From Mycolicibacterium sp. CBMA 234 (GTDB lineage Bacteria > Actinomycetota > Actinomycetes > Mycobacteriales > Mycobacteriaceae): DNA of 64,000 nt. Where the stretch lies: contig NZ_MPKW01000015.1 in NCBI RefSeq assembly GCF_009729415.1, positions 1-64,000 of the forward strand, in the 5' to 3' direction. This document shows positions 7,636 to 17,657 of the stretch, one piece after another. The notes under the pieces were generated by a model, which saw nothing but the letters and a program-made list of their open reading frames with translations, was not told where the DNA came from and made no database searches. The position numbers were made by a program, and so were the translations under genes. Numbering within the stretch: the stretch's first letter is position 1; every line of letters begins with the position of its first letter.

Positions 7636-8519
7636 GCGTACACCACCTCGGGCTCGGGTTCCCAGATCTTTGCGTTTTCGACACCCGGCAGGGATGCCAG
7701 GGCACGGTATTCACTCGCCATCGCGACCCATTCGGGGGTCTCGGCGATCACAGCGGGCTTGCACGAAATGGCATCGCGTACAACCGCGAAGGAGTCATGG
7801 TTCGACACCAGCAGGGTGTAGAACCCGTCGAACGTTGCGCACAGTTCCTTCAGCGCGGTTTCGACGTCACGGCCCTGGGACAGCTGGTGCGCCACGAACC
7901 GGGCGCCCACCTCAGTGTCATTTTCGCTGTCGAAGGACACACCTTCGCGGCGCAGATCGCGACGCACGGTGGCGTGGTTCGAGAACGACCCGTTGTGGAC
8001 CAGGCACTGCCCGGTGCCCACGGCGTACGGGTGAGCGCCGGACGGGGTGACCGCCGACTCGGTGGCCATGCGGGTATGCCCCACACCCTGCCAACCCTGC
8101 GCGTTCGACAGGCCCCATGAGTCCGCGAGCGTCCGCGGGGCGCCAACGCCCTTGAGGACCGCGAGGTCGGCGCCGAAGCCGACGACCAGCGCGTTGGGGA
8201 GAGCCGCGCGAGCGGCGGCGAGCAGCGCGTCGGAGTCGATCGCTGCGGTCAACAGGTAGGTCGCATCGAGGACGCGCACGTTGACGGCGACGCCCGCCTT
8301 TGCACCGACGGCGGCTGCAACCTCGTCAGCCGGGGCGTCAACCTCGAGCAGCGACACGGCGCCGTGGCCGGCCGGCGTCCAGTTGGGGTCGCCGTAGACC
8401 GCGACACCAGCCGAATCCATTCCCCGGTCGGACATTTCGCACAACATCCCGGTGAGCAATTCGCCCAACCTCGGATACAACTCGGGGTTACGCAGATGCA
8501 ACCCTACGATTCCGCACAT
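7623..8519 (-). CDS. mgsA: Class II glutamine amidotransferase (GltB1/GlxB/MgsA-like)
   Basis: A 298-residue Ntn-type glutamine amidotransferase. It begins MCGIVGL with the catalytic Cys2 directly after the initiator Met, and keeps MGHTRMATES-type and HNGSFSNHATVRRDL blocks of the glutaminase domain. It equals the N-terminal domain of glutamate synthase. In N-methylglutamate synthase the matching subunit handles the amide of gamma-glutamylmethylamide instead of glutamine. It lies 19 bp downstream of the synthetase gene, whose product would be its substrate. Confidence 0.85.
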   Translation of the reverse strand: MCGIVGLHLRNPELYPRLGELLTGMLCEMSDRGMDSAGVAVYGDPNWTPAGHGAVSLLEVDAPADEVAAAVGAKAGVAVNVRVLDATYLLTAAIDSDALLAAARAALPNALVVGFGADLAVLKGVGAPRTLADSWGLSNAQGWQGVGHTRMATESAVTPSGAHPYAVGTGQCLVHNGSFSNHATVRRDLRREGVSFDSENDTEVGARFVAHQLSQGRDVETALKELCATFDGFYTLLVSNHDSFAVVRDAISCKPAVIAETPEWVAMASEYRALASLPGVENAKIWEPEPEVVYAWSR

Positions 8520-8538
8520 ATTTTGCTGGTCTCCTTTC

Positions 8539-9861
8539 TTAGAAAGCTGTCAGGTACTGATCGATTTCCCAGGCACTTACCTGGCTGTGATAGGTGAAGA
8601 ACTCTTCGCGCTTCAGGTTGGTGAAGTACTCGGACACCCCTGCGCCGGAGCCGGCCGCATCAAGCACTTCCATCATCACGGGATCGGCTTCCAGGGTTTC
8701 GACGGCGTGGATCAGCGTCGCGGGCAGCGACGGCCGTGAAGTCACCTTCGCCCCCATTTCACCCGGGTCGGTTCCGTTGGCGATTCCGTCCAGCCCGGCA
8801 CCGATCGCCGCGGCGGCCGCAAGGTACGGGTTCGCCGATCCGCAACCGCCACGCAGCTCGATGCGCTGATTGTCGGGAATGCGGATGTAGTGGGTCCGGT
8901 CGTTGCCGCCGAAGGTCGGGCTGTTCGGCGCCCAGGACGCACCGGAGGTAACGGCGACCGCACGGGTTCGCTTGTAGGAGTTGACAGTTGGCGCGATGAT
9001 CGCCTGCAGTGCACTCGCGTGATCGAGGATGCCGCCGATGAAGTGGTATGCCGTTTCCGACAGACCCAGATTGCGATCATCTGTGTCAGACGGGAAGACC
9101 GGAGTCCCGTGGCTGGTCAGTGAAATATGCAGGTGCAACCCGCTGCCGGTACGGTCCGAGAACGGCTTCGGCATGAAGGTGGCGATCATGCCGCGCTCTT
9201 CGGCGCTCATCGCCAGGAGGTAGCGCAGCGTCACCACCCGGTCAGCAGTGATCAGTGCTTCCGCGTACTGGAAGTTCTGCTCGAACTGACCGTTGCCGTC
9301 TTCGTGGTCGTTGGCGTAGTTGGACCAGCCGAGCTGGTTCATCGCCTTGGAAATCCCGGAAAGGTGCTCGTACATCCGGGTCAGGCCGCGCACGTCGTAG
9401 CAGGGGTTGGCCGCCACGTCGTTCTTGTCGGCGGTCGTCAAGGTGCCGTCCGCTTCGCGGTTAAGGAGGTAGTACTCCACCTCCGCGCCCATCCACGGCT
9501 CGTAGCCGGCCTCGGCGGCGCGCTTGATCATCGCCTTGAGGATGTTGCGGGGCGCGTACGGCCAGAGCTTGCCCTCGACGTACATGTCGCAGTGGACCAG
9601 CGCCAACCCTTCCTTAACAAAAGGAATGGGGGTGAACGATGCGGGATCGGGAATGGCGATCAGGTCGGGATCTTTGGGCTCCTGCCCCATGGCACCGGCG
9701 GCATAACCGGCGAAACCCACACCATCCTTGGCGAGTTCGTCGATCGCTTCGACCGGTACCAGCTTGGCACACGGCTTTCCCCGCAGGTCCACAAATAGGG
9801 CGAGGATGAACTGAGTTCCCGACTGTTCAGCCAGGGTGGCCAGTTCGAGTGTTGGGGTCAT
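8539..9861 (-). CDS. glnT: Glutamine synthetase-family enzyme of GlnT / gamma-glutamylmethylamide synthetase type
   Basis: 440 residues with a glutamine-synthetase catalytic core: GAEVEYYLLN (metal/glutamate site), GNGQFEQNF, TGSGLHLHISL, VNSYKRTRAV and IELRGGCGSANPYLA. The length and sequence fit the rhizobial GlnT (GSIII) and methylotroph GMAS group rather than GlnA1. It would ligate glutamate to ammonia or to methylamine with ATP. Heading an operon with the three split glutamate-synthase subunits is the hallmark layout of both glnT-glxBCD and the gmaS-mgsABC N-methylglutamate pathway. The nearby hexulose phosphate synthase and FAD amine oxidase favour methylamine, but sequence alone cannot separate the two substrates. 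Confidence 0.82.
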   Translation of the reverse strand: MTPTLELATLAEQSGTQFILALFVDLRGKPCAKLVPVEAIDELAKDGVGFAGYAAGAMGQEPKDPDLIAIPDPASFTPIPFVKEGLALVHCDMYVEGKLWPYAPRNILKAMIKRAAEAGYEPWMGAEVEYYLLNREADGTLTTADKNDVAANPCYDVRGLTRMYEHLSGISKAMNQLGWSNYANDHEDGNGQFEQNFQYAEALITADRVVTLRYLLAMSAEERGMIATFMPKPFSDRTGSGLHLHISLTSHGTPVFPSDTDDRNLGLSETAYHFIGGILDHASALQAIIAPTVNSYKRTRAVAVTSGASWAPNSPTFGGNDRTHYIRIPDNQRIELRGGCGSANPYLAAAAAIGAGLDGIANGTDPGEMGAKVTSRPSLPATLIHAVETLEADPVMMEVLDAAGSGAGVSEYFTNLKREEFFTYHSQVSAWEIDQYLTAF

Positions 9862-10197
9862 GGGTTACACCTTGTCTCATGTGATGAATCAACGTATACG
9901 GCTAGTAAACCCCCGAGGGCGGGTCGAGGGCAAGGATTTTTGAAAGAAAAATCACACTTTGCAGCTCGAGTAGCCTTCATCACATTCCGCCGCCGAGCCC
10001 GCTCGACCCCGAAGGTGCCGCCGAGCAGGCAAGATGCGAATGCGGACGAGATTTAGTCACCGACGGCAGCGTCAGTCCGGAGCCGACGGCCCGGTGAACG
10101 TCCGACCACAACCGGCCGCCCTCAGCGCCAAAACCAGGGCGCCGCACGATCCGCATGCCACGGTCTACTACTGAAGGTCGCGCTACCTACGCGACGG
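9862..10197. promoter_or_regulatory. Promoter region of the glnT operon
   Basis: A 336-bp gap between glnT and the upstream ROK gene without coding signal. It contains an A+T-rich inverted repeat GATTTTT-GAAAG-AAAAATC at 9935-9953, well placed about 75 bp upstream of glnT as an operator or activator site. A GlnR-like or local regulator is possible; no textbook GlnR box was identified with confidence. Confidence 0.45.
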
Positions 10198-11376
10198 TCA
10201 GTCGGCCAGCGATGCGTCAATCACGTTGGGGCTCAAGACATAATCGAGCACAGTGGTTGCACAGCCGACGATGCCGACTCGCCCGGGAAGAACCGAAGGA
10301 ACAACCTGCAGCGTCCGGGTGGCCAGGGTGCTGGCGTTGCCATACAGCGTTTCTCGCAGGCCTGCCACGAACACGTCGTAGGCGCCCACCACATCACCGG
10401 CTACGACCAGCACCGCTGGGTTGATCAGGTTCACCGCGGCGGCGAGAACCTCACCAACGTGGCGCCCACTTTCCCGAATCAAGCTGCGCGCCTTGGCGTC
10501 TCCGCCTTGAGCCAGCGCGACGACGTCGCGCAGGTGACTGACCGTGTATCCGTCGCGCTGCAGCGCCCGGACGATTGCCCAGCCGCCGGCCACGGCTTCC
10601 ACACAGCCGGTGTCACCGCAACGGCAGGGAATGCCGGCAGCCGCTGCGATCTTGCTGTGCCCGAAATCCCCGGCCGCCTGCACGGCGCCCCGGCGCAGTT
10701 GGCCGCCCATGATGATGCCGGCGCCCAGTCCGGTGGACGCTTTCACGACCAGCATGTCTTGCACGTCGGCGAATCCAGCACGCCGCTCCGCCAGCGCGAT
10801 GACATTGGCGTCGTTGTCCATGACGACCGGAGCATCGGTCAGACGCTGGAAGTACGGGGCCAGCGGCACACCGTCCCACCCGCTCATGTTCGGAGAGTCC
10901 AAACTGGCGCCGCGCTGTTGGTCGACGGTACCCGGCAGACTGAGTCCGATCCCGAAGATGCGATCGCCGCGCCGTCCCGACTCGCCCAGTAGTGCATCAA
11001 GACGCGTGACCAGGTCGGGCATCAGGTCATCTGGGCCCATGCCGGGTTCTTGGTCGATATCGGCGGTGGCGAGGATGTCGCCGGCGAGATTGCACAATGC
11101 GAGCTGGGTGCGGCTGCGCCCGATCGCCGCCGCGAGGACGATGCCGGCGTCGACGTTGAACATGAGCTGAGTCGCCGGCCGGCCACCCGTCGACGCGGCG
11201 CGCTCGGGCTCGATCACCAGGCAATCGGTCGCAAGAGCCGTGATCCGGGCGGTCACCGCGGTGCGGGACAGGCCGGTGAGCCGGCCGATCTCACTGCGCG
11301 TGATGGCCCCGCCGTCCCTGATCAGCGCAAATACTTCGCCCGCGGTGGGTGACACCGACGTGCCGCTGAGCGCCAT
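10198..11376 (-). CDS. ROK-family transcriptional regulator / sugar kinase-like
   Basis: A 392-residue ROK protein. Residues 10-60 form a winged helix (DGGAITRSEIGRLTGLSRTA); the rest is a ROK fold with the DNDANVIALAE block, ASTGLGAGIIMGG and the zinc signature GHSKI...CRCGDTGCVEAVAGG. NagC/XylR-type members bind sugars or sugar phosphates and repress neighbouring genes. It is divergent from gap and upstream of the glnT operon. The ATG at 11376 is preferred; a frame extending 12 codons further to 11412 is also open. Ligand and target genes are inferred from position only. Confidence 0.85.
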   Translation of the reverse strand: MALSGTSVSPTAGEVFALIRDGGAITRSEIGRLTGLSRTAVTARITALATDCLVIEPERAASTGGRPATQLMFNVDAGIVLAAAIGRSRTQLALCNLAGDILATADIDQEPGMGPDDLMPDLVTRLDALLGESGRRGDRIFGIGLSLPGTVDQQRGASLDSPNMSGWDGVPLAPYFQRLTDAPVVMDNDANVIALAERRAGFADVQDMLVVKASTGLGAGIIMGGQLRRGAVQAAGDFGHSKIAAAAGIPCRCGDTGCVEAVAGGWAIVRALQRDGYTVSHLRDVVALAQGGDAKARSLIRESGRHVGEVLAAAVNLINPAVLVVAGDVVGAYDVFVAGLRETLYGNASTLATRTLQVVPSVLPGRVGIVGCATTVLDYVLSPNVIDASLAD

Positions 11377-11429
11377 AGCCCCATTGAAGCAAGGCAACTC
11401 TGACCTACGCAAACGATAGGTCGCAATCT

Positions 11430-11456
11430 AAGGTATTTGAAGTACATAAGTACCTT
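11430..11456. promoter_or_regulatory. Inverted-repeat operator candidate between ROK regulator and gap
   Basis: Nested inverted repeats, outer AAGGTA (11430-11435) with TACCTT (11451-11456) and inner GTAC-ATAA-GTAC, in the A+T-richest part of the 277-bp divergent region. This is a natural place for the ROK repressor to control both itself and gap. Confidence 0.45.
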
Positions 11457-11632
11457 GCATAAAAGCCGAACCCATGGCATCGTTCGTTCTGAAACGATCC
11501 AGCCCGCGAGGAGGACCCGTGCTACCGACCCCGACATGTGGTTGGCCACGGATGTACCCCAGGTGGCGGCACCAAATTCCACAGGCAAAGGGCCAGCGAC
11601 TGTCCCTTATGTCCCGGTTGGCCCCTCTTTAA

Positions 11633-12676
<1,044 letters not shown>

Positions 12677-12776
12677 GGCCGACGAAGAGAGCGCGGCCCG
12701 GATGGACGTAGTGCCATTCGGTGCTGCGCGATCGTCGGCAGCGGGTCCCGAAGGAAAGAGGAAGGTGTAGGCCAAC

Positions 12777-13151
12777 ATGACTGGCAGCCGAACAACATTG
12801 CCGCTGCCCATGCCGACCATCCGGCCGGTGGCAGACGAATGGGAGTGGCAGTCCGAGGCGCGGTGCCGCACCATGGACACCAACATCTTCTTCCATCCTG
12901 ACGCGGAACGCGGACTCGCCCGCCGACAGCGTGTTGAACAAGCCAAGCAAATCTGCAGCACCTGCCCGGTGATCATGCAGTGCGCCGACTTCGCGTCGCG
13001 TAGCCAAGAACCATTCGGTACCTGGGGCGGTATCTCCGAGACGGATCGGATGGAAACCCTCGGCATCCGCGACCGCCGTTCTACGACGGGCCTGGCCCAC
13101 GCCGCACGTCGAGCAGCGCGGGAAGCAAAACTCGATTACGTCCATTCCTGA
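12777..13151 (+). CDS. WhiB-family iron-sulfur regulator, WhiB3-like
   Basis: A 124-residue Wbl protein. The four cluster ligands are Cys30, Cys60, Cys63 and Cys69 (C-X29-C-X2-C-X5-C), followed by the GTWGGIS turn and a basic C-terminal tail. The segment from WEWQSEARC through FFHPDAERG is closest to WhiB3, with which it also shares CPVI and EP(F/Y)G. Wbl proteins bind a 4Fe-4S cluster and sigma-A region 4 to respond to redox or nitric oxide. Single gene, ATG start. Confidence 0.88.
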   Translation: MTGSRTTLPLPMPTIRPVADEWEWQSEARCRTMDTNIFFHPDAERGLARRQRVEQAKQICSTCPVIMQCADFASRSQEPFGTWGGISETDRMETLGIRDRRSTTGLAHAARRAAREAKLDYVHS

Positions 13152-13168
13152 CGGCAAGCATTCGCCGG

Positions 13169-14065
13169 CTAGATCTTCTTCAGGTTTGGAATCGCCTGGC
13201 GCGCACCGAATCTCGGATTACGTGCCAGGCCACTGACCTCCAGCAACCGCACCGCGCGATGACGGTGCGGCCGTAGGGGTTCCAGCAGTTCGACCATCTC
13301 GGCGTCGTCGATCGGACGCCCCACCAGCGTCCACCCGACCATCTTGGCCAGGTGGTAGTCGCCGACCGAGAGCGCGTCGGCGTCGCCGAAAGCCCGCTGC
13401 ACCGTCTCGGCGGCCGTCCACACGCCAATACCGGGCAACGACATCAACGCCGTGGTGGCGGTATCAGCGGTCACGCGTTCCAACGCATCCGCTCGCTGCG
13501 CACACCCGACGATGGTCCTGGCCCGGCCCGGGTCGACGTTGGCTCGGTGAAACTCCCAGGACGGGACGCGCCGCCAGGCATCGGCGGTCGGGGGCAGCCG
13601 CATGCCGGTAGGAGCTGGGCCGGGTGCCGGGGCGCCATACCGGGTGGTCAGTGTGCGGAACGCGCTCCACGCGTCGAGGCCCTGCACCCGCTGTTCGAGA
13701 ATCGCCGGAATCAGCGCCTCCAGCACCCGCCCGGTGCGACCCAGCCGCAGGTAGGGAACCAGCCGCCAGGCCTGCGCGATGGTCGGCTCGGTCGGTGCGA
13801 AATCCGTGGTGTCGTCTTCAGCTCCGACGAACCCGGGCAGTCGATCAAGGAACTCCGCCGCGCCGTCGCCCCACACCTCGCAGTCGACGGTGTCCAGCGC
13901 TGACGAGCTCAGCCGCGCGGTGACGCCGCCGGAGCGCATCAGGCTGGTGCGCCAGATGACGCCGTCGCCGTTCCGGAACGTCGGGTCGGATCCACCACGC
14001 TGCAGGGGCGACAACGTCAGGCCCAGGCGGGCCGGGCCGTCAAGGACCAGGCTGGCGGTGGGCAC
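13169..14065 (-). CDS. HhH-GPD DNA glycosylase, AlkA-like (3-methyladenine)
   Basis: 298 residues with a helix-hairpin-helix (LMSLPGIGVWTAAETV, residues about 208-223) and the catalytic Asp236 in SVGDYHL. This is the base-excision fold of 3-methyladenine DNA glycosylase II. The N-terminal domain is AlkA-like without an Ada module. It corresponds to M. tuberculosis Rv0142 by content and neighbourhood. It removes alkylated bases; methylating or formaldehyde stress would be a natural setting, though this gene is part of the conserved core block. Confidence 0.82.
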   Translation of the reverse strand: MPTASLVLDGPARLGLTLSPLQRGGSDPTFRNGDGVIWRTSLMRSGGVTARLSSSALDTVDCEVWGDGAAEFLDRLPGFVGAEDDTTDFAPTEPTIAQAWRLVPYLRLGRTGRVLEALIPAILEQRVQGLDAWSAFRTLTTRYGAPAPGPAPTGMRLPPTADAWRRVPSWEFHRANVDPGRARTIVGCAQRADALERVTADTATTALMSLPGIGVWTAAETVQRAFGDADALSVGDYHLAKMVGWTLVGRPIDDAEMVELLEPLRPHRHRAVRLLEVSGLARNPRFGARQAIPNLKKI

Positions 14066-14074
14066 GAAAACAGG

Positions 14075-14440
14075 TTAGGCGGGATGTACGACGATGTCGG
14101 CTTTGTTCGGGTAGAACGCCACCCGGCCGGCGATCTCGGCGACCGCTGGGTAGGGCTGTTCGTAGGTCCAGATGACGTCTTCGACATCGCCGACGTGGTA
14201 GTAGCCGGCCTCGCCCTTGTAGGGGCAGTAGCTGGTGGTGGTGCTGCGGGCGAGGACCGACTGGTCGACGCCCGCCAGCGGAAGGTACTGCACCGCTGGA
14301 TAATTCGACTCTTGCAGAGTCAGCGCGTCGACAGTTTCGGCGACCACGCGCCCGTTGATCGTGACGGTGACTTGCCCTCGCGTGGGCGCAATCGTGATGG
14401 GGTGCTCAGGACCGGGTTGCAGCACAGGACGTTCGCTCAT
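14075..14440 (-). CDS. DUF427 domain protein
   Basis: A 121-residue single-domain DUF427 protein with the family's pattern ITIAPTRGQVTVTINGRVVA, YCPYKGEAGYYHV and RVAFYPNKADI. The function of the family is not established. It lies 9 bp downstream of nothing on its strand and directly upstream (leftward direction) of the glycosylase, probably co-transcribed. It resembles Rv0140 of the same conserved block. Confidence 0.8.
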   Translation of the reverse strand: MSERPVLQPGPEHPITIAPTRGQVTVTINGRVVAETVDALTLQESNYPAVQYLPLAGVDQSVLARSTTTSYCPYKGEAGYYHVGDVEDVIWTYEQPYPAVAEIAGRVAFYPNKADIVVHPA

Positions 14441-14546
14441 ATTGAGGCAACACCTTTCACCTGGTTGGCGATTCCCGCGACGCTGGGCCTGCCACCGACA
14501 ATCGGTCGGCGACAGGCCCAGTCATCAGACGGCAGCAGCTATCGGT

Positions 14547-15134
14547 TTACAACTGGACCCAGATTCCGAAGAACCAGAAGCCCCAAGCGTTGAATCCTGG
14601 ATCCCAGACCGGCTGAACCGACTGGCCCCAGTAGTCGAACGGCGGAGGCGGCGGCCCCCACGGCGGTGGCGCCACCCAGTCGAAGTCGGGTCGCGGCGGC
14701 GCTCCCCAACCCCACGGCGCAGGTCCGCCGCCCCACGGCGGTGGGGCGCCGCGCCAGTGCATGTCACCTGGGCCAGGATCGCCGGACCTGGGATGCCAAT
14801 TGCCCTGCCAATTACCCTGGCCAGGCTGCCAGTTGTCGTGGTCGCCCGGCCCACCAGGCTGCGGACCACCCGGCGGATTCCAATTGCCGTGATCCCCAGG
14901 TCCGCCCTGGGGCTGGCCGCCCGGCGGGTTCCAATTGCCATGATCACCGGGGCCACCCTGCGGCGGGCCACCCGGCCCATTGTGTGGTCCGCCCGGCCCG
15001 GGACCGCCGGGACAGAACTGTCCGGGTGGGCATTGCCCGGGCTGGGCCTGCGCGATATTGACTCCGAATCCTGCAATGGCCACGCTCACCCCACCGGTGA
15101 GTGCTGTCGCTATGACGAACTTCTTCACGCTCAT
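14547..15134 (-). CDS. Secreted Gly/Pro-rich repeat protein
   Basis: A 195-residue exported protein with a signal peptide (MSVKKFVIATALTGG ... AQA, cleavage near residue 30), then a Gly-Pro-rich region. Three copies of a ~17-residue unit with core GGPGDHGNWNPPGG are followed by a Trp/Pro-rich C-terminus (WGQSVQPVWDPGFNAWGFWF). The ATG at 15134 is supported by GAAGGAG nine bases upstream, better than the TTG at 15143. I do not recognise a function; similar small GP-rich secreted proteins occur in mycobacterial envelopes. Confidence 0.65.
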   Translation of the reverse strand: MSVKKFVIATALTGGVSVAIAGFGVNIAQAQPGQCPPGQFCPGGPGPGGPHNGPGGPPQGGPGDHGNWNPPGGQPQGGPGDHGNWNPPGGPQPGGPGDHDNWQPGQGNWQGNWHPRSGDPGPGDMHWRGAPPPWGGGPAPWGWGAPPRPDFDWVAPPPWGPPPPPFDYWGQSVQPVWDPGFNAWGFWFFGIWVQL

Positions 15135-15278
15135 ATATCTCAACTCCTTCGTTGGAAGGTGCCGTCATGCGGTTTATCGCATGACGACCTGTTAACGGTT
15201 ACCCCCGTAGTTAGGAATGAGCTGTACCGCGACTGTGCAAACCTTCTGCCCAGCGTTCTGACCGCCTACGATCGCCCC

Positions 15279-15749
15279 ATGACCGCACAAGGCTCCGCCT
15301 CTGTCACCGCTGCCGTTGAGATCGCAGCCAGCCCATCCGATGTGTACGCCCTGATCACCGACCTGCAGACCTTGGCGTCGCTGGCCGAGGAGGCCCATGC
15401 GATGGAGTGGCAGAAGGGGTCGTCGGCGGTACCGGGGTCGGTGTTCAAGGGCCACAACCGCAGTGGCTCGAAGACGTGGACCACCAGCTGCACCGTGACC
15501 GAAGCCGACCCCGGCAAGACGTTCGGGTTCGAGGTGAAGGCCTCGATCGTGCCCGTTGCACACTGGCGTTACGACATCACCCCGACCGAAAAAGGTTGCC
15601 AGGTCACCGAATCCACCTGGGACAACCGGCCCGGCCTGCTGAAGATGTTCGCCGGCACACTCACCGGAGTCGACGACCGCGACGCAGCCAACGCCGAACA
15701 CATCCGGTTGACGCTCGAACGGCTGAAGGCACGCGCCGAGGGCGCCTAA
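15279..15749 (+). CDS. SRPBCC-family protein (START/Bet v1-like)
   Basis: A 156-residue polyketide-cyclase/dehydrase-type SRPBCC domain: VTAAVEIAASPSDVYALITD at the start, the GSVFKGHNRSG strand and a C-terminal long helix (AANAEHIRLTLERLKARAEG). The fold binds hydrophobic ligands; the ligand is unknown. The first ATG consistent with the domain start is used; the longer frame upstream is anticoding to the secreted repeat protein. Convergent with the methyltransferase at 15753. Confidence 0.78.
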   Translation: MTAQGSASVTAAVEIAASPSDVYALITDLQTLASLAEEAHAMEWQKGSSAVPGSVFKGHNRSGSKTWTTSCTVTEADPGKTFGFEVKASIVPVAHWRYDITPTEKGCQVTESTWDNRPGLLKMFAGTLTGVDDRDAANAEHIRLTLERLKARAEGA

Positions 15750-15752
15750 CCG

Positions 15753-16574
15753 TCAGCCCCACGAATAGCGGTGGTACTGCGACATATAACGCATTCCGGG
15801 TACGACGCGCAGCAGCGCGGCCGCCACGCGCAATCCCAGCGGCAGCCGATCGTAGCCCTCGGCGTCGAAGGCTGACACCCACGACAGCAGCCGTAGTCGC
15901 GGGACCGCTGACAGCACGTCGTCGGGCTTGTCCATGGCCCATTGCAAGGTGGCGCCGGAGCGGCGCACGACCCCATTGGCCCACTGCAGTTTGACGCCCA
16001 GCCGGCTGAACGCATCGAATTGCAGTTCACCGGAAGGGAAATGGTCCACCAGGCGACGTAGCAACGCCTGCCCTTCGGCCTCGCTCAGGTACATGGTGAG
16101 GCCCTCGGCGAGCACCAGCACCGGGCGGTCGGCGGGGATATCGGCCAGCCACGCCGGGTCCGTCACCGACGCCGCCACGATGTGGCAATGCTCGCGAGCC
16201 GGATACAGCTGACGGCGCAGGTCTGCGACCTCGGGATAGTCGACGTCGTACCAGTCGACGCCGGGTCCCGGGTCCAGCCGGTAGTAGCGGCTGTCCAATC
16301 CGCAACCCAGGTGCAGCACAACGGCTTCCGGATGCACGGCCAGGAACTGGCGGGCCGTTTTGTCGAAGTACGCGGTCCGGAGGGTGACGCCCGGCGAGTT
16401 GGCAGCCGTCATCGTCGTCCGAGACCAGTCGTAGTCGATGCGGGCGACGACGTCTCGGGCGTAGGTGTCATGCAGCACCGAGTTGGGCAAGTCTGCGTCG
16501 AGCGCCTTGCCGTAGAGCGTGGCCAGCATGGTCTGCGGCGCACCCGTCAAATCCACCGACAATTTGTCCGTCAT
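15753..16574 (-). CDS. SAM-dependent methyltransferase, LCM/PPM1 family
   Basis: A 273-residue class I methyltransferase of the leucine-carboxyl-methyltransferase-like family that is expanded in mycobacteria. SAM-binding blocks are LHLGCGLDSRYYRL, WYDVDYPEV and LVLAEGLTMYL. The ATG at 16574 starts the conserved part; a longer frame to 16607 is open. Substrate unknown; polyketide or small-molecule O-methylation has been proposed for the family. Confidence 0.82.
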   Translation of the reverse strand: MTDKLSVDLTGAPQTMLATLYGKALDADLPNSVLHDTYARDVVARIDYDWSRTTMTAANSPGVTLRTAYFDKTARQFLAVHPEAVVLHLGCGLDSRYYRLDPGPGVDWYDVDYPEVADLRRQLYPAREHCHIVAASVTDPAWLADIPADRPVLVLAEGLTMYLSEAEGQALLRRLVDHFPSGELQFDAFSRLGVKLQWANGVVRRSGATLQWAMDKPDDVLSAVPRLRLLSWVSAFDAEGYDRLPLGLRVAAALLRVVPGMRYMSQYHRYSWG

Positions 16575-16637
16575 GGCCTCGACGTTAACCGCGACTATCG
16601 CTGCCACGCCAGGACTTAACGCCGCACGGCGCGTTGT

Positions 16638-17657
16638 TCAGCCCTTGGTTTTCTCGGCTCGGCGGGCCTTGCGGAGACCCACCCAGAAGCGCGCCGCCTC
16701 GCGCACCGCGTCCTCGACCGGCCCTGGCTGCCAACCCAATTCGGCTTTGGCCTTGCCGCAATCGACCGGCGCCTCGGCCCGCATGAGCCGCAGCGAGGCC
16801 AGCGACATGTGTTCGTCGGTGCCCTTGAGCCGGCCCCTGACGGTGCCCATGGTAGCCAGCGCGTAGGTCACCGGCAGCGACAGCTTCTTGGCGGGCGCCG
16901 GGACGCCGGCCTCATCCGCCGCGATCCGCGCGACTTCAGCATTACTGATCATCTCGCCCGAGATGAGGTACCGCTCACCGACTCTGCCCTTGTCGGCCGC
17001 CAGAATCAGCGCTCGCGCAGCGTCATTGACGCCGACCGCTTCGAGTGCGATACCGCTCATCACGAACGGCAACTTCCCGAACGCGGCGCCGGCGATGATG
17101 GCGCCATGCGGCGTACGCCCCCAGTCCGTCCCGCCGTAGGTCGTGGACACGCACATCGCGACCGCCGGCAGGCCCCGCTCCCTGGCGTACTCGAGCACCA
17201 GTTTCTCGGCCTGCACCCGGGACCGGACATATGGCGGCAGCGTGCGTTCGTCGGCGATGTCGTCCTCGGTGGAGACGAAGCCGGGCTTGCGACCCACCGT
17301 GGCGTAGCTGCTGGTGAAGACGAACTTCTTTAGTCCCGAAGCGATTTCGGGTTCCACCGCGACGTTCAGCACGTTCCGGGTGCCTTCGACGTTGGTCCGG
17401 AACAGGGGCGCGGGGTCCCGCAGCCAGCCGCGGGTATCGACGACGCAGTAGTAGACGACGTCGGCTCCGGCCATGGCGGCGCGCAGGGTGTCGTCGTCCC
17501 AGATGTCGCCCTCGAACCGGGTGACTGCCAGATCGTCGATGCCGATGGTGTTGGCACCGGCCCGCACCATGACCCGTACGTCGTCCCCTGCCGTCACCAA
17601 CTGCCGGGTGACGTGCGAACCGAGGTACCCGTTGGCCCCGATGACCAGCGATGTCAC
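16638..17657 (-). CDS. NAD-dependent epimerase/dehydratase (3-beta-HSD-like SDR)
   Basis: 339 residues, extended short-chain dehydrogenase. N-terminal cofactor motif VIGANGYLGSHV, the FTSSYATVGR strand and an atypical YVRSRVQAEKL active-site region (YxxxRxxxEK form). It resembles Rv0139. The GTG start at 17657 overlaps the stop of the SnoaL-like gene by GTGA, so the two are translationally coupled. The pair lies beside msrA in the same arrangement as Rv0137c-Rv0139. Substrate is unknown; sterol or sugar oxidoreduction are possible. Confidence 0.82.
   Translation of the reverse strand: MTSLVIGANGYLGSHVTRQLVTAGDDVRVMVRAGANTIGIDDLAVTRFEGDIWDDDTLRAAMAGADVVYYCVVDTRGWLRDPAPLFRTNVEGTRNVLNVAVEPEIASGLKKFVFTSSYATVGRKPGFVSTEDDIADERTLPPYVRSRVQAEKLVLEYARERGLPAVAMCVSTTYGGTDWGRTPHGAIIAGAAFGKLPFVMSGIALEAVGVNDAARALILAADKGRVGERYLISGEMISNAEVARIAADEAGVPAPAKKLSLPVTYALATMGTVRGRLKGTDEHMSLASLRLMRAEAPVDCGKAKAELGWQPGPVEDAVREAARFWVGLRKARRAEKTKG

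Noticed and set aside
14355..15278. N-terminal extension of the SRPBCC frame
   Set aside because: It reads antisense to the secreted repeat protein and gives Arg-rich low-complexity residues.
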